A DNA stretch of 32,158 bases from the NCBI GenBank assembly GCA_022867325.1, contig JALHUR010000005.1:1-32158 (forward strand), written 5' to 3'. The position numbers and the translations under genes were made by a program. The notes below the pieces were generated by a model. It saw only the letters and a program-made list of their open reading frames with translations. It had not been told where the DNA came from and did not search any database. Position 1 is the stretch's first letter; the number at the start of each line of letters is the position of its first letter. Source of the DNA: Candidatus Aminicenantota bacterium. Lineage in GTDB: Bacteria; Acidobacteriota; Aminicenantia; Aminicenantales; JAFGBC01. Positions 9,501 to 16,867 of this stretch are shown here, piece by piece.

Positions 9501-9685
9501 TCGTCATCAATATCCCCTTCTCCTACGACCGGATCGAGTTCGACGACTCCTACGAGATCAGGCGCATGGCGGTCGACTTCGGCGTGCCGCTCATCACGAA
9601 CATCCAGCTCGCGCGGCTGCTGGCCGAGGCCCTGGCCGCCAAGCCCGAGCTCGAGGTCCGCGCCTGGGACGAGTATCTGGGATAA
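6542..9685 (+). CDS. carB: Carbamoyl-phosphate synthase large subunit
   Basis: CarB (1047 residues) makes carbamoyl phosphate from bicarbonate, ammonia and two ATP. It has two homologous halves: pre-ATP-grasp plus ATP-grasp starting at residue 1 (LLLGSGALKIGEAGEFDYSG) and again at about residue 535 (VLVLGSGPYRIGSSVEFDW). The oligomerisation region lies between them, and a C-terminal MGS-like allosteric domain runs from about residue 916. VIEVNARLSRSSALASKAT and VIECNLRASRTFPFVSKTY are the metal/ATP-binding strands of the two ATP-grasp folds. Motifs such as NMENLDPMGFHTGES and FDWCSVSCVRSL are of the eukaryotic CAD type. GTG at 6542 overlaps the carA stop; an open stretch further upstream in the same frame lies inside carA and is not used. 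Confidence 0.96.
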   Translation: MKVLLLGSGALKIGEAGEFDYSGSQALKALKEEGVKTVLVNPNIATIQTGREFADRIYFLPVNREFVERIIRREKPDGILLGFGGQTALNCGVSLEGVLDRHKVRVLVTPLKTIKETEDRALFVAKLAEIGVLTPRGVVVTSVKRGMAAASSLGFPLMVRVSYDLGGRGSGVVRDLAELQIKLERAFAFSKRVLLEEYLHGWKEIEYEVVRDGRDNCLTVCNMENLDPMGFHTGESAVVAPTQTLTNFEYHELRRIAIQVVRHLGVVGECNIQFALDPYRWDYRVIEVNARLSRSSALASKATAYPLAYVAAKLALGKTLPELKNSVTGVTTTCFEPALDYIVCKIPRWDLQKFRRVESRIGSEMKSVGEVMGIGRSFEEAFQKAFRMLEIGVDGFVSDFKLGPLADELRTDKRFFAIAKALRLGWPVSKLRRITGIDPWFLERMKGLVGMEERLRQKRPPRPLLLQAKRAGFSDARIAALAGRKEASVRALRKKWGIVPAVKQMDTLAAEYPARTNYLYLTYHETEDDVAFGERGVLVLGSGPYRIGSSVEFDWCSVSCVRSLAAQGRKTIVLNSNPETVSTDYDMSDRLYFEEMTLERVLDVCDKERPDGVVVSMGGQTPNNLAVPLARNGVRILGTAPSDIVRAEDRNKFSALLDRHGVEQPEWKDLSSLRSARAFARAIGFPVLIRPSFVLSGSAMSVAFDESGMERFLAKAGSFSPGQSVIITKFIEGAKEIEFDGVAAQGELLCYAIGEHIENAGVHSGDATIILPAQRIHVQAHREVRLIAKTIARALRITGPFNIQFIAKDDRIKVIECNLRASRTFPFVSKTYGVDFIDIATRAMLGDSTGPVHKSLFETDAIAIKAPQFSFSRLKKADPILTVEMASTGEVACFGRSVHEAFLKAIVATGFRIPRRSVFVSIKGDVNRVRSLDWIRALAALGFEMTATEHTADFLRRNGIAAERLFKIHESREPNVRTRLQGRRIDLVINIPFSYDRIEFDDSYEIRRMAVDFGVPLITNIQLARLLAEALAAKPELEVRAWDEYLG

Positions 9686-9751
9686 TTCCTCGGCTTGCGC
9701 GGCGCGGCCAATTGGGGTAAAAAGTAATAAAGGAATAAAAAGGAGAAAACC

Positions 9752-10531
9752 ATGCGGGTCGTTCAAACAATATCGAAAGCCGCCCTGGCCGCGGCCGTCT
9801 GCATCCTGATCGCGGCGTCCCCGCTCCTGGCCGCCAAGACGCCGCGCATTAAGTTCAAGGAAGAGGTCTGGAACTTCGGCAAGGTCAAGGATGGGGACGC
9901 CCTCAAACATGAATTCGTCTTCAGGAACATCGGCGACGCCGACCTGGTCATCGACAAGGTTCGAACGTCCTGCGGCTGCGCGGCCGCCCTCGCTTCGGAC
10001 AAGACGATCCCTCCCGGCCAGGAGGGGAAAATCGGCGTCAGCTTCGATGTCCGCTCCTACTCCGGTAAAGTCGTCAAGTACATTTACGTGGACTCGAATG
10101 ATCCGTCCAATCCCAACAAGGAGCTCCAGGTCGCGGCCGACGTCGAAATTCCGCCCCGGGCCCGGATCGAGATCATCCCCTTCAACCTCGACCTCGGGCT
10201 TCTCCTCGAGGGCGATGAGATCAAGGGCCAATTCATCATCTCCAGCGTCGGCGAGCTCGAGCTCAAGGCCGAGTTCACCCACCGCGACGCCAAGTACTTC
10301 GTCAAGGGGAAGCCGGTCGGCTTCCCGCTCAAGGTCGCGGCCGGCAAGGAGGTCGAAGTCGAGTTCCGGATTCCCGCCGAGACGCGGAGAGGAATGATCC
10401 GGGAGTACATCCTGGTCAAGTCCAACGACCCGGTCCGCTCGACGGTCTCCGTCTACCTCGGCGGATTCCTGATCAGCCGGGAGCAGCTCAAGGATCTGTT
10501 CAAGCGCTATAAAGGCATCCTCAAGGATTGA
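9752..10531 (+). CDS. DUF1573 domain exported protein
   Basis: A 259-residue protein with a clear signal peptide (residues 1-28, core ALAAAVCILIAASPLLAA). Residues 33-130 match the DUF1573 pattern: WNFGKVKDGD, HEFVFRNIGDADLVI, the conserved SCGCAAA, and PPGQEGKIGVSFD. The segment YVDSNDPSNP ends the first domain. A second immunoglobulin-like (ASPM/SPD-2/Hydin-type) beta domain runs from about 140 to 245, with a repeat of the same motif (VKSNDPVRS). DUF1573 proteins are extracytoplasmic beta-sandwich proteins of unknown function. A strong Shine-Dalgarno (AAAAGGAG) precedes the ATG. It is followed 16 bp later by the YggU-family gene, so the two are probably co-transcribed. Confidence 0.85.
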   Translation: MRVVQTISKAALAAAVCILIAASPLLAAKTPRIKFKEEVWNFGKVKDGDALKHEFVFRNIGDADLVIDKVRTSCGCAAALASDKTIPPGQEGKIGVSFDVRSYSGKVVKYIYVDSNDPSNPNKELQVAADVEIPPRARIEIIPFNLDLGLLLEGDEIKGQFIISSVGELELKAEFTHRDAKYFVKGKPVGFPLKVAAGKEVEVEFRIPAETRRGMIREYILVKSNDPVRSTVSVYLGGFLISREQLKDLFKRYKGILKD

Positions 10532-10547
10532 GGCGGCCGTCCCGTCC

Positions 10548-10838
10548 ATGGAGCTCAGGCTGAGGGTCAAAGTCCAGCCCCGGGCGAGGAAGCGGGGCGT
10601 CGACTGGCTGGGGCCGGGCGAGTGCCGGGTCCGGGTTCTCGCGCCGCCCGTCGAAGGGAAAGCCAACAAGGAAGTCCTGGAGGTGCTGGCCGGCGACCTC
10701 GGCCTGGCCGCCGGCCGCCTGACCATCGTCCGGGGCGAGAAGGCCTCCCATAAGGTTGTGGCCGTCGAGGTCGACGAGAAGACGCTCCCGGCCCTGGCCG
10801 GAAAACTGGCCGTTCCCAAGAAGGGAGTTCAGCCATGA
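10548..10838 (+). CDS. YggU/DUF167 family protein
   Basis: A 96-residue protein matching the DUF167 (YggU) family over its whole length: VKVQPRARKRGVDW, the central VRVLAPPVEGKANKEVLEVLAG with its conserved P-x-x-G-x-A-N, and the GEKASHKVV strand. The fold is a small alpha/beta domain of about 90-100 residues; the biochemical role is not established. Its TGA stop overlaps the ATG of the downstream nucleoside-transporter pseudogene (ATGA), implying a former operon with coupled translation. Confidence 0.88.
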   Translation: MELRLRVKVQPRARKRGVDWLGPGECRVRVLAPPVEGKANKEVLEVLAGDLGLAAGRLTIVRGEKASHKVVAVEVDEKTLPALAGKLAVPKKGVQP

Positions 10839-12208
10839 CCATCAACAATCTCGTCAGCTTCCTGGGCATCTTCATCCTGGCCGGGGTCGCCTGGCTCTGC
10901 TCCGAGAACCGCTAGGTCGTCAACTTCAGGGTTGTTTTTTGGGGATCGCCCTCCAGCTGCTCTTCGCCCTGTTCATCTTCGCCGTCCCGATCGGGAGCCG
11001 CTTTTTTCTGGGCGTCAACAACGTCGTCGTATCCGTCCTCGACAGCGCCACGGCCGGGACGAAGTTCCTGTTCGGACGGCTCGCCCTCGCGCCCGGCGCC
11101 GTCAACGAGGCCGGCGAGACCTCGCTCGGCTTCTTCCTTGCCTTTCAAGCCCTGCCGACCATCATTTTCTTCGCCGCCCTGGTCGGCGCCCTTTACCCGT
11201 TCGCCGACGCTAAGCCCCGCCTTTCAATACTCATGAACCGGAAACGGTTCATGAGTACAGGCGCTCCAACGGACGTAAGTCCGTGGAGCTTCGGGGCGGG
11301 GACGAGAAGCGACACTTTTGTACTCAGCCCCTTTAGAGGGGATGGGGCTGAGTGGGCTCAGGGTTAACCCCGAACAAGCCCCGGCATTCATGCCGGGGAG
11401 TCGAGGGGTTGACTACCTCAAGATCATGGATTGGGTCATCCGGGGATTCGCCTATGTTTTCACCCGGCTGATGAGGATCAGCGGGGCCGAATCCCTCTCG
11501 ACTTCGGCCAATATTTTCGTGGGAGTTGAATCGGCCCTCGTCGTCCAACCCTACCTGGCGGGCATGACCCGCTCCGAGCTCACCACCATCCTGACCGCGG
11601 GGATGGCGACGATCGCCTCCACGGTTCTGGCCATGTACGTCATCATGCTGCAGAGCGTGCTCCCGACGATCGCGGGGCATCTCGTCTCGGCCTCTTTCCT
11701 GGCCGCGCCGGCCACGCTGGTCATGTCCAAGCTCATCATCCCCGAGACGGGGCGTCCGGAAACCCTGGGCCTCAACATCAAGCCGTATTCCGAGCGCGAG
11801 GACAACCTGATCATGGCCATCATCAACGGCGCCAACGCGGGGCTGCGTTTGCTGGGCGGAATCGTCGCCCTCCTCCTCGCCTTCCTGGGGCTGCTGGCCC
11901 TCCTCGACCTCATCCTGGGCTGGGCCGGGGGCGGAGTCAACCACCTTTTCGGCTGGAACGTGACCTGGTCGATCAAGACGCTTCTCGGCTATGTCTTCTA
12001 CCCGTTCACCCTCATCCTCGGCGTCGCGCCGTCGGACGCCATGGCGGTCGCCCGGCTCATCGGCGAACGAACGGTCAGGACCGAGGTCGTCGCCTACCAG
12101 GATCTGGCCAAGCTCCTGGCCGCGACCCTGGCCTGCCTGATGACGGCCGCCGTGGCCGGCGCCTTCGCCACCAGCGGCTCCGTCCTTCTCGGTAGACTCT
12201 GGCCATAA
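10835..12208 (+). pseudogene. nupC: NupC-type concentrative nucleoside transporter, broken by stop, frameshift and element insertion
   Basis: The conceptual product belongs to the CNT/NupC family of ion-coupled nucleoside importers of the inner membrane: FLGIFILAGVAWLCSENR at the N-terminus, GFFLAFQALPTIIFFAAL in the middle, and RISGAESLSTSANIFVG in the core motif. Three lesions are visible. TAG (10913-10915) stands where a Lys or Arg codon is expected between ENR and VVNFR. One base is missing near 10937-10944 (T6/G4 run), shifting from WG to IALQLL. A 217-bp mobile element (11197-11413) interrupts the codon pair after GALY. Repairing all three gives about 385 codons, normal for NupC. The uninterrupted 3' part is open from the element to 12208. 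Two homopolymer-adjacent lesions could in principle be sequencing errors; the insertion cannot. Confidence 0.85.
11197..11413 (+). mobile_element. Non-autonomous IS200/IS605-like element, copy 3 (217 bp), inserted in nupC
   Basis: Left flank TTTAC (11192-11196); right terminus TTGAC (11409-11413). The left end, the central GGCTCAGGGTTAA and the right hairpin match copy 2. The right hairpin pairs CCCCGGCA (11379-11386) with TGCCGGGG (11391-11398). Relative to copy 2 it holds extra blocks: a 13-bp stem with GAAA loop (11228-11257), a stem with GTAA loop (11263-11289), and a 10-bp stem pairing 11322-11331 with 11344-11353. No protein is encoded. Removing 11197-11413 joins GCC CTT TAC to TAC CTC AAG and puts both halves of nupC in one frame. 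Confidence 0.8.
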
Positions 12209-12328
12209 GGCTCGCAAGACGCGAATTGGCCCCAGCGAGTCCAATTCGCTCCGACTCAGGACCTCTCTCTCCTCAAGAGAGGAACCATGCCCGTTCGGTC
12301 CTTCGACGGCCTGCTCCGCCTTATGGCC
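12201..12328. repeat. 128-bp region bounded by 11-bp inverted repeats with internal hairpins
   Basis: GGCCATAAGGC (12201-12211) is inverted as GCCTTATGGCC (12318-12328). Inside, GCGAATTGG (12221-12229) pairs with CCAATTCGC (12241-12249), and CCTCTC (12262-12267) with GAGAGG (12277-12282). The left arm includes the stop codon of the nupC pseudogene. No target duplication is evident. It could be a transcription-end structure or a second kind of small mobile element. The remainder of the gap to 12448 holds no gene; TAAAAT at 12406-12411 is a weak candidate -10 box for dprA. Confidence 0.4.
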
Positions 12329-12448
12329 CTCGTCTGTCCTCAATAAAACAGATAGGACTTAGGTTCAATTCTCTAGGGGCGGTTTTTATTTATGAGATTT
12401 CCTGGTAAAATAGCTTGACCCGAGAGGGTCCAGAGGGCCGAGCCTACG

Positions 12449-13624
12449 ATGATCGGAGCGTCCGTTTCCGGAGCCGCCTGCGAGAATAAAGGGGCGGTTG
12501 CTCGCGTCGTAATAGACAAGGTGGCGGATCATCGCGTATACTGGGTGGCCTTGAACCTGGTCCTGGGCGACAGCCTGGGGCCGGCTCAGCGGATCGCCGC
12601 GCGGTTCGCCCCGTTGGAGGAGGCGTTCCAGGCGGGGCCATCCGTTCTCCGGGGCTTCGGACTGAACGAGGCCCAAGCGGAGCGGCTGTCCTCGGGTAAA
12701 ATCCTGGAGGAGGCCGCGCGCGAGCTGGAGCGGATCGAGAAGAGGGGCATCGCTCTTCTCCTCCGGGACGATCCCGCCTATCCGCCCTACCTGAGGGAGA
12801 TTTACGATCCGCCGCCGGTCCTGATGTGCGCCGGACGGTCCGAGGTTCTCAGCCGGCCCGGCGTCTCCATCGTCGGGTCGCGGCGCCCCTCGCCCTACGG
12901 GCGGGCGGTCGCCGAGCGGCTCAGCCGGGACCTGGCCGAACGGGGGCTGGTCGTCGTGAGCGGCCTGGCCATCGGGATCGACGCCGCGGCCCATTGGGGC
13001 GCCCTCAGGGGCGGCCTGACGACGGCGGTGCTGGGATCGGGCTTGAACGTGCCCTATCCCAAGGAGAACAAGAAGCTCATGGATAAGATCGTGGATTGCG
13101 GCGGGGCCGTCGTGACGGAGTTCCCGCTCGACGCGAAGCCGCTCGGGTTCCATTTTCCGCTCCGGAACCGGATCATCAGCGGCCTGTCCATGGCCCTGAT
13201 CGTCGTCGAGGCGACCCGCAAGAGCGGAGCGCTGATCTCGGCCCGATTCGCCCTCGAGCAGAACAGGGAGGTCATGGCCGTGCCCGGGAACGTTTCGTCG
13301 GAGCTCAGCGCCGGGGCCAACTGGCTCATCCAAACCGGGGCCAAGCTCGTCCAGGAATGGGAGGACGTCGCCGTTGAGCTTCCTCCTCCCCTGCGGGATG
13401 AGCTGCTGGCCCAGGCCGCCGGCCGCGGAGAAAGCCGCTCGGAACCGAGCCCCGAGGGCCTCGAGGTCCTGGCCCTGCTCCGGGAAGACGGCTTGACGGA
13501 TATCGACGACCTGGCCGACCGGTCCGAACGCTCCATATCCGAGCTGCTGACCGTCCTGCTCGAGCTCGAGCTCAAGGGATGGGTTCTCCAGCATCCCGGC
13601 AAGCGCTTCCAGAGGAGACCGTAA
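12449..13624 (+). CDS. dprA: DNA-processing protein DprA (Smf)
   Basis: DprA binds incoming single-stranded DNA during natural transformation and loads RecA on it; it acts in the cytoplasm. The N-terminal helical region (about 30-110) is followed by the Rossmann-like core: VSIVGSRRPSPYG, VVSGLAIGIDAAAHWGAL, TTAVLGSGLNVPYP, FPLRNRIISGLS and the ATRKSGALISARFALEQ and VPGNV segments. A winged-helix (DML1-like) domain follows from about residue 320. Length 391 is slightly long. GTG at 12521 (VADHRVYW), close to the usual DprA N-terminus, is an alternative start. The gene ends 1 bp from topA, as expected for the common dprA-topA order. Confidence 0.93.
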   Translation: MIGASVSGAACENKGAVARVVIDKVADHRVYWVALNLVLGDSLGPAQRIAARFAPLEEAFQAGPSVLRGFGLNEAQAERLSSGKILEEAARELERIEKRGIALLLRDDPAYPPYLREIYDPPPVLMCAGRSEVLSRPGVSIVGSRRPSPYGRAVAERLSRDLAERGLVVVSGLAIGIDAAAHWGALRGGLTTAVLGSGLNVPYPKENKKLMDKIVDCGGAVVTEFPLDAKPLGFHFPLRNRIISGLSMALIVVEATRKSGALISARFALEQNREVMAVPGNVSSELSAGANWLIQTGAKLVQEWEDVAVELPPPLRDELLAQAAGRGESRSEPSPEGLEVLALLREDGLTDIDDLADRSERSISELLTVLLELELKGWVLQHPGKRFQRRP

Positions 13625-15979
13625 ATGCAGAAATCCCTCGTCATCGTCGAATCGCCGGCCAAGGCCAAGACGATCAACCGCTACCTGGGCCCCGGCTTTC
13701 TGGTCAAGGCGTCCATGGGACATGTCCGGGACCTTCCCAAGACGAAGCTGGGCGTCGACATCGAGAAAGACTTCGCGCCCAGCTACACCGTCATCCCCGA
13801 TAAGAAAAAGGTCGTCGCCGAGCTCAGGAAAGCCGCCGAGGACGCGGAAGCCATCATTCTGGCTGCCGACCCGGATCGCGAAGGAGAGGCCATCTCCTGG
13901 CACCTGTCGGTTCTGTTCCAGGACCTCAACAAGACGATTCACCGGGTCCTCTTCCACGAGATCACCAAGAAGGCCGTCGAGGAGGCCTTCCGGCACCTGG
14001 GGACGCTCGACCAGAACAAGATCAACGCCCAGCAGACGCGGCGGATCCTGGACCGGCTGGTCGGATACAAAATCAGCCCCCTCCTCTGGAAAAAAATCGG
14101 CGGGAAGAACCTGAGCGCCGGCCGCGTACAATCCATCGCCCTCCGACTCATCTGCGACCGGGAGAAGGAGATCAAGGCCTTCGTCCAGGAGGAATACTGG
14201 TCGATCGCGGCCAGGCTCGAGGCGTCGGCTCCGCCGGCCTTCAAGGCCGAGCTCGTCAAGGCCGACGGCAAGAAGCTCAAGGTCGAGACGGGAGAGAAGG
14301 CCGAGAGGATCGCGGCCGACCTCCGGTCCGCCGCGTTCGTCCTGGATAAGGTCAACGTCCGGACCAAGAGCCGGCAGCCCGGCCCGCCCTACCTCACGAG
14401 CACGCTCCAGCAGGACGGGTTCCGGCTTCTGTCCTACCCGGTCAAAAAAACGATGATCGTCGCCCAGCACCTCTACGAAGGCCTCGAGATCGGCGATCGG
14501 GGCCTGGTCGGGCTGATCACCTACATGCGCACGGACTCCTTCCGGATTTCGGATGAGGCGTTGCAGGGAGCCCGGGACACCATCGCCCGGACTTACCCTC
14601 CGGCCTACCTCCCCGCTTCTCCCAATGTCTTCAAGAACAAGAAAGCGAGTCAGGACGCCCACGAGGCCATCCGCCCGACCTCCTTCGACCTTCCGCCCGA
14701 CGTCGTCGCCCCCTATCTCAAGAAAGAAGAGCTCCGGCTCTACACCCTGATCTGGAACAAGTTCATCGCTTCCCAGATGAGCCCGGCTAAAATCGAGGAG
14801 ACCGCGTTCGAGATCTCGGCGACCCCGAACGCTCCGGCCGGCGCGGCTGAAACGCACGCCCCGGCGCCCTTCGCTTCGAAGTATGAGCTCAAAACCAAAG
14901 GCGAGGTCATCCGCTTCGACGGTTTCCTGGCCCTGGCCGGAAACCAGAAGAAGGAGGACGAGATCCTGCCCGCGGCCAAGCCGGGCGAGGTCCTCCGTCT
15001 GCTTGAAGTCGAGACCAAGCAGAACTTCACCCAGCCGCCGCCCCGATACACGGAGGCCAGCCTGGTCAAGGAGCTCGAGGCCAAGGGCATCGGCCGGCCC
15101 TCGACCTACGTGCCCATCATCGACGCCCTCCACAAGCGGGTCTACGTCATCCGGGACCAAGGCAAGTTCCTGCCGACCGAGCTCGGCATGTTCGTCACGG
15201 ACTACCTCGTCCAAAACTTCGCCCATCTCATGGAGATCAAGTTCACGGCGCTCATGGAGGAAGAGCTCGACCGGATCAGCGACGGCGAGAGGAACTGGAT
15301 CGAATCCCTGCGCAATTATTATCAAGTTCTGGAACAGGACCTCGTCCAAGCCCAGGCCCAGGTGGGCGTCACGGCCAACGGCGGGATCCCGGCCGAGGAT
15401 CCCTGTCCCAAGTGCGGGAAACAGGTCCTCATCAAAGGAGGCCGCTTCGGCCCCTTCAAGTCCTGCACCGGCTACCCCGACTGCGACTACAAGCAGAGCC
15501 TGGGCAAAAAGGAACCCCAGCTGCTCGACGAGCTCTGCCCCGAGTGCGGCGCGTCCCTGGTCCTTCGCTGGGGACGTTACGGGCCGTTTACGGCCTGCTC
15601 AAAATATCCCGAGTGCAAGTACGTCAAGAAGGAAAGGACGGACACCGGCATAGTCTGCCCGCTCGACTGCGGCGGAACTATGCTCCGCCGCAAATCGAAG
15701 AGGGGCCGCTTCTTCTACGGCTGCAGCTCGTTCCCCAAGTGCAAGTTCGCGACCTGGGACGAGCCGATCGATCAGCCCTGCCCGAAGTGCGGAAAGCGGG
15801 TCCTTCTCCGCAAGGTCCGGGTTAAAACCGGCACTCAGATCTGTTGCCGGGACGAGGCTTGCGGTTACAAGCAGGCGGTCGAGACGCCGGCCGAACCGGC
15901 CAAGGCCGAGGATGCGAAGCCGGAAGCGAAAGCGGCCGCGGCCGGGGAGACGACCCCCGATCATGACCAAGGAGCTTGA
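13625..15979 (+). CDS. topA: DNA topoisomerase I (type IA)
   Basis: TopA relaxes negatively supercoiled DNA through a covalent 5'-phosphotyrosine intermediate. The Toprim domain (residues 1-115) shows the E9 region (VIVESPAKAKTI) and DPDREGE at residues 82-88. Catalytic Y300 lies in LITYMRTDSFRIS. IGRPSTYVPIIDAL belongs to the central topoisomerase domain. Four Cys-based zinc ribbons occupy about residues 594-760 (first CPKCGK, then CPECGA, CPLDCGG and CPKCGKR), followed by an Ala/Glu/Lys-rich tail. The gene abuts dprA (stop immediately before ATG) and its 3' end overlaps xerC by 17 bp, indicating an operon. Confidence 0.97.
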   Translation: MQKSLVIVESPAKAKTINRYLGPGFLVKASMGHVRDLPKTKLGVDIEKDFAPSYTVIPDKKKVVAELRKAAEDAEAIILAADPDREGEAISWHLSVLFQDLNKTIHRVLFHEITKKAVEEAFRHLGTLDQNKINAQQTRRILDRLVGYKISPLLWKKIGGKNLSAGRVQSIALRLICDREKEIKAFVQEEYWSIAARLEASAPPAFKAELVKADGKKLKVETGEKAERIAADLRSAAFVLDKVNVRTKSRQPGPPYLTSTLQQDGFRLLSYPVKKTMIVAQHLYEGLEIGDRGLVGLITYMRTDSFRISDEALQGARDTIARTYPPAYLPASPNVFKNKKASQDAHEAIRPTSFDLPPDVVAPYLKKEELRLYTLIWNKFIASQMSPAKIEETAFEISATPNAPAGAAETHAPAPFASKYELKTKGEVIRFDGFLALAGNQKKEDEILPAAKPGEVLRLLEVETKQNFTQPPPRYTEASLVKELEAKGIGRPSTYVPIIDALHKRVYVIRDQGKFLPTELGMFVTDYLVQNFAHLMEIKFTALMEEELDRISDGERNWIESLRNYYQVLEQDLVQAQAQVGVTANGGIPAEDPCPKCGKQVLIKGGRFGPFKSCTGYPDCDYKQSLGKKEPQLLDELCPECGASLVLRWGRYGPFTACSKYPECKYVKKERTDTGIVCPLDCGGTMLRRKSKRGRFFYGCSSFPKCKFATWDEPIDQPCPKCGKRVLLRKVRVKTGTQICCRDEACGYKQAVETPAEPAKAEDAKPEAKAAAAGETTPDHDQGA

Positions 15980-16847
15980 GGCCTTCCTGGCGTTCCTCGT
16001 GCACGAGCGGAACGCTTCGGTCCATACCGTGGCTGGATACCGGAGGGACCTCGTCCAATACGCGGCCTATCTCAAGGAGAAAAAAGCGGATTTTCGACGG
16101 GCGGATTCCTATGTCATCCGCGGCTTCCTGGCCCGGCTCCACGAAAGCGAGCTCCGTAAATCGAGCGTGGCCCGAAAGCTGGCCGCCCTGCGCTCGTTTT
16201 ACAGGTTCTGCCTCAAACGAAAATGGGTCGAGGACAACCCGGCCAAGGTCGTCGCGACCCCGAAGCTCGACAAGCCCATCCCCTCGTTTCTGAGCGAGGA
16301 CGAGATGGCCGCTTTCCTCGATATGCCCAAGGGCGATAAGCCGCCGGCCCTGCGGGACAGGGGATTGCTCGAATTCCTCTACGCGACCGGAATCCGGGTC
16401 GGCGAGCTGGTCGGGATGAACATCGAGGACGTGCATCTCGGAGAGAGGCTCGTCCGGGTCCGGGGCAAAGGAAAGAAGGAGAGGGTGGTTCCGTTCGGCC
16501 GCTTGGCCGAGGAGAGACTCCAAGCTTATCTACGGGCGAGGGGTGTCCTGGCCGGGGATCGGCCCGGCGAGAGGGCCGTCTTCTTGAATAGGAGAGGAGG
16601 GCGCCTGACCGCGCGCTCGGTCGAGCGAATCGTCGACAAGTATATTCGCCGGGTAGCCGTCCGGCGCAAGATCACTCCTCACTCCCTGAGGCATTCGTTC
16701 GCGTCCCATCTCCTGAGCCGCGGAGCCGACCTGAGGACGATCCAGGAGCTCCTCGGCCACGCCAGCCTGGCCACGACCCAGAAGTATACCCACATCGATC
16801 TGGGCCGGCTTCTCGAGACTTACCGCAAGAGCCACCCCCGCTCGTAG
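15963..16847 (+). CDS. xerC: Tyrosine recombinase XerC/XerD
   Basis: A 294-residue tyrosine recombinase that, with a partner, resolves chromosome dimers at dif. The SAM-like N-terminal domain covers residues 1-90 and the catalytic domain 105-290. Catalytic set: R145 (ATGIRVGEL), K169 (VRGKGKKER), H240 and R243 (HSLRHSFASHLL), H266 (LGHASL) and nucleophile Y275 (TQKYTHID). All are present and the length is typical, so it should be active. The start at 15963 lies inside the end of topA. The position behind topA favours the name XerC over XerD, but sequence alone does not decide. The pattern is that of a housekeeping Xer protein rather than a phage integrase. Confidence 0.92.
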   Translation: MTKELEAFLAFLVHERNASVHTVAGYRRDLVQYAAYLKEKKADFRRADSYVIRGFLARLHESELRKSSVARKLAALRSFYRFCLKRKWVEDNPAKVVATPKLDKPIPSFLSEDEMAAFLDMPKGDKPPALRDRGLLEFLYATGIRVGELVGMNIEDVHLGERLVRVRGKGKKERVVPFGRLAEERLQAYLRARGVLAGDRPGERAVFLNRRGGRLTARSVERIVDKYIRRVAVRRKITPHSLRHSFASHLLSRGADLRTIQELLGHASLATTQKYTHIDLGRLLETYRKSHPRS

Positions 16848-16867
16848 TTGCCCGATTCCCTCGGGGC

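Noticed and set aside
7766-10819. A 1017-codon open frame on the minus strand
   Set aside because: It is antisense to carB, the DUF1573 gene and the YggU gene, is Asp/Glu/Gly/Arg-rich low-complexity, and lacks motifs. It is a by-product of GC-rich codon bias.
12386-15349. A 987-codon open frame on the minus strand
   Set aside because: Antisense to dprA and topA, which have full family motifs; same composition artefact.
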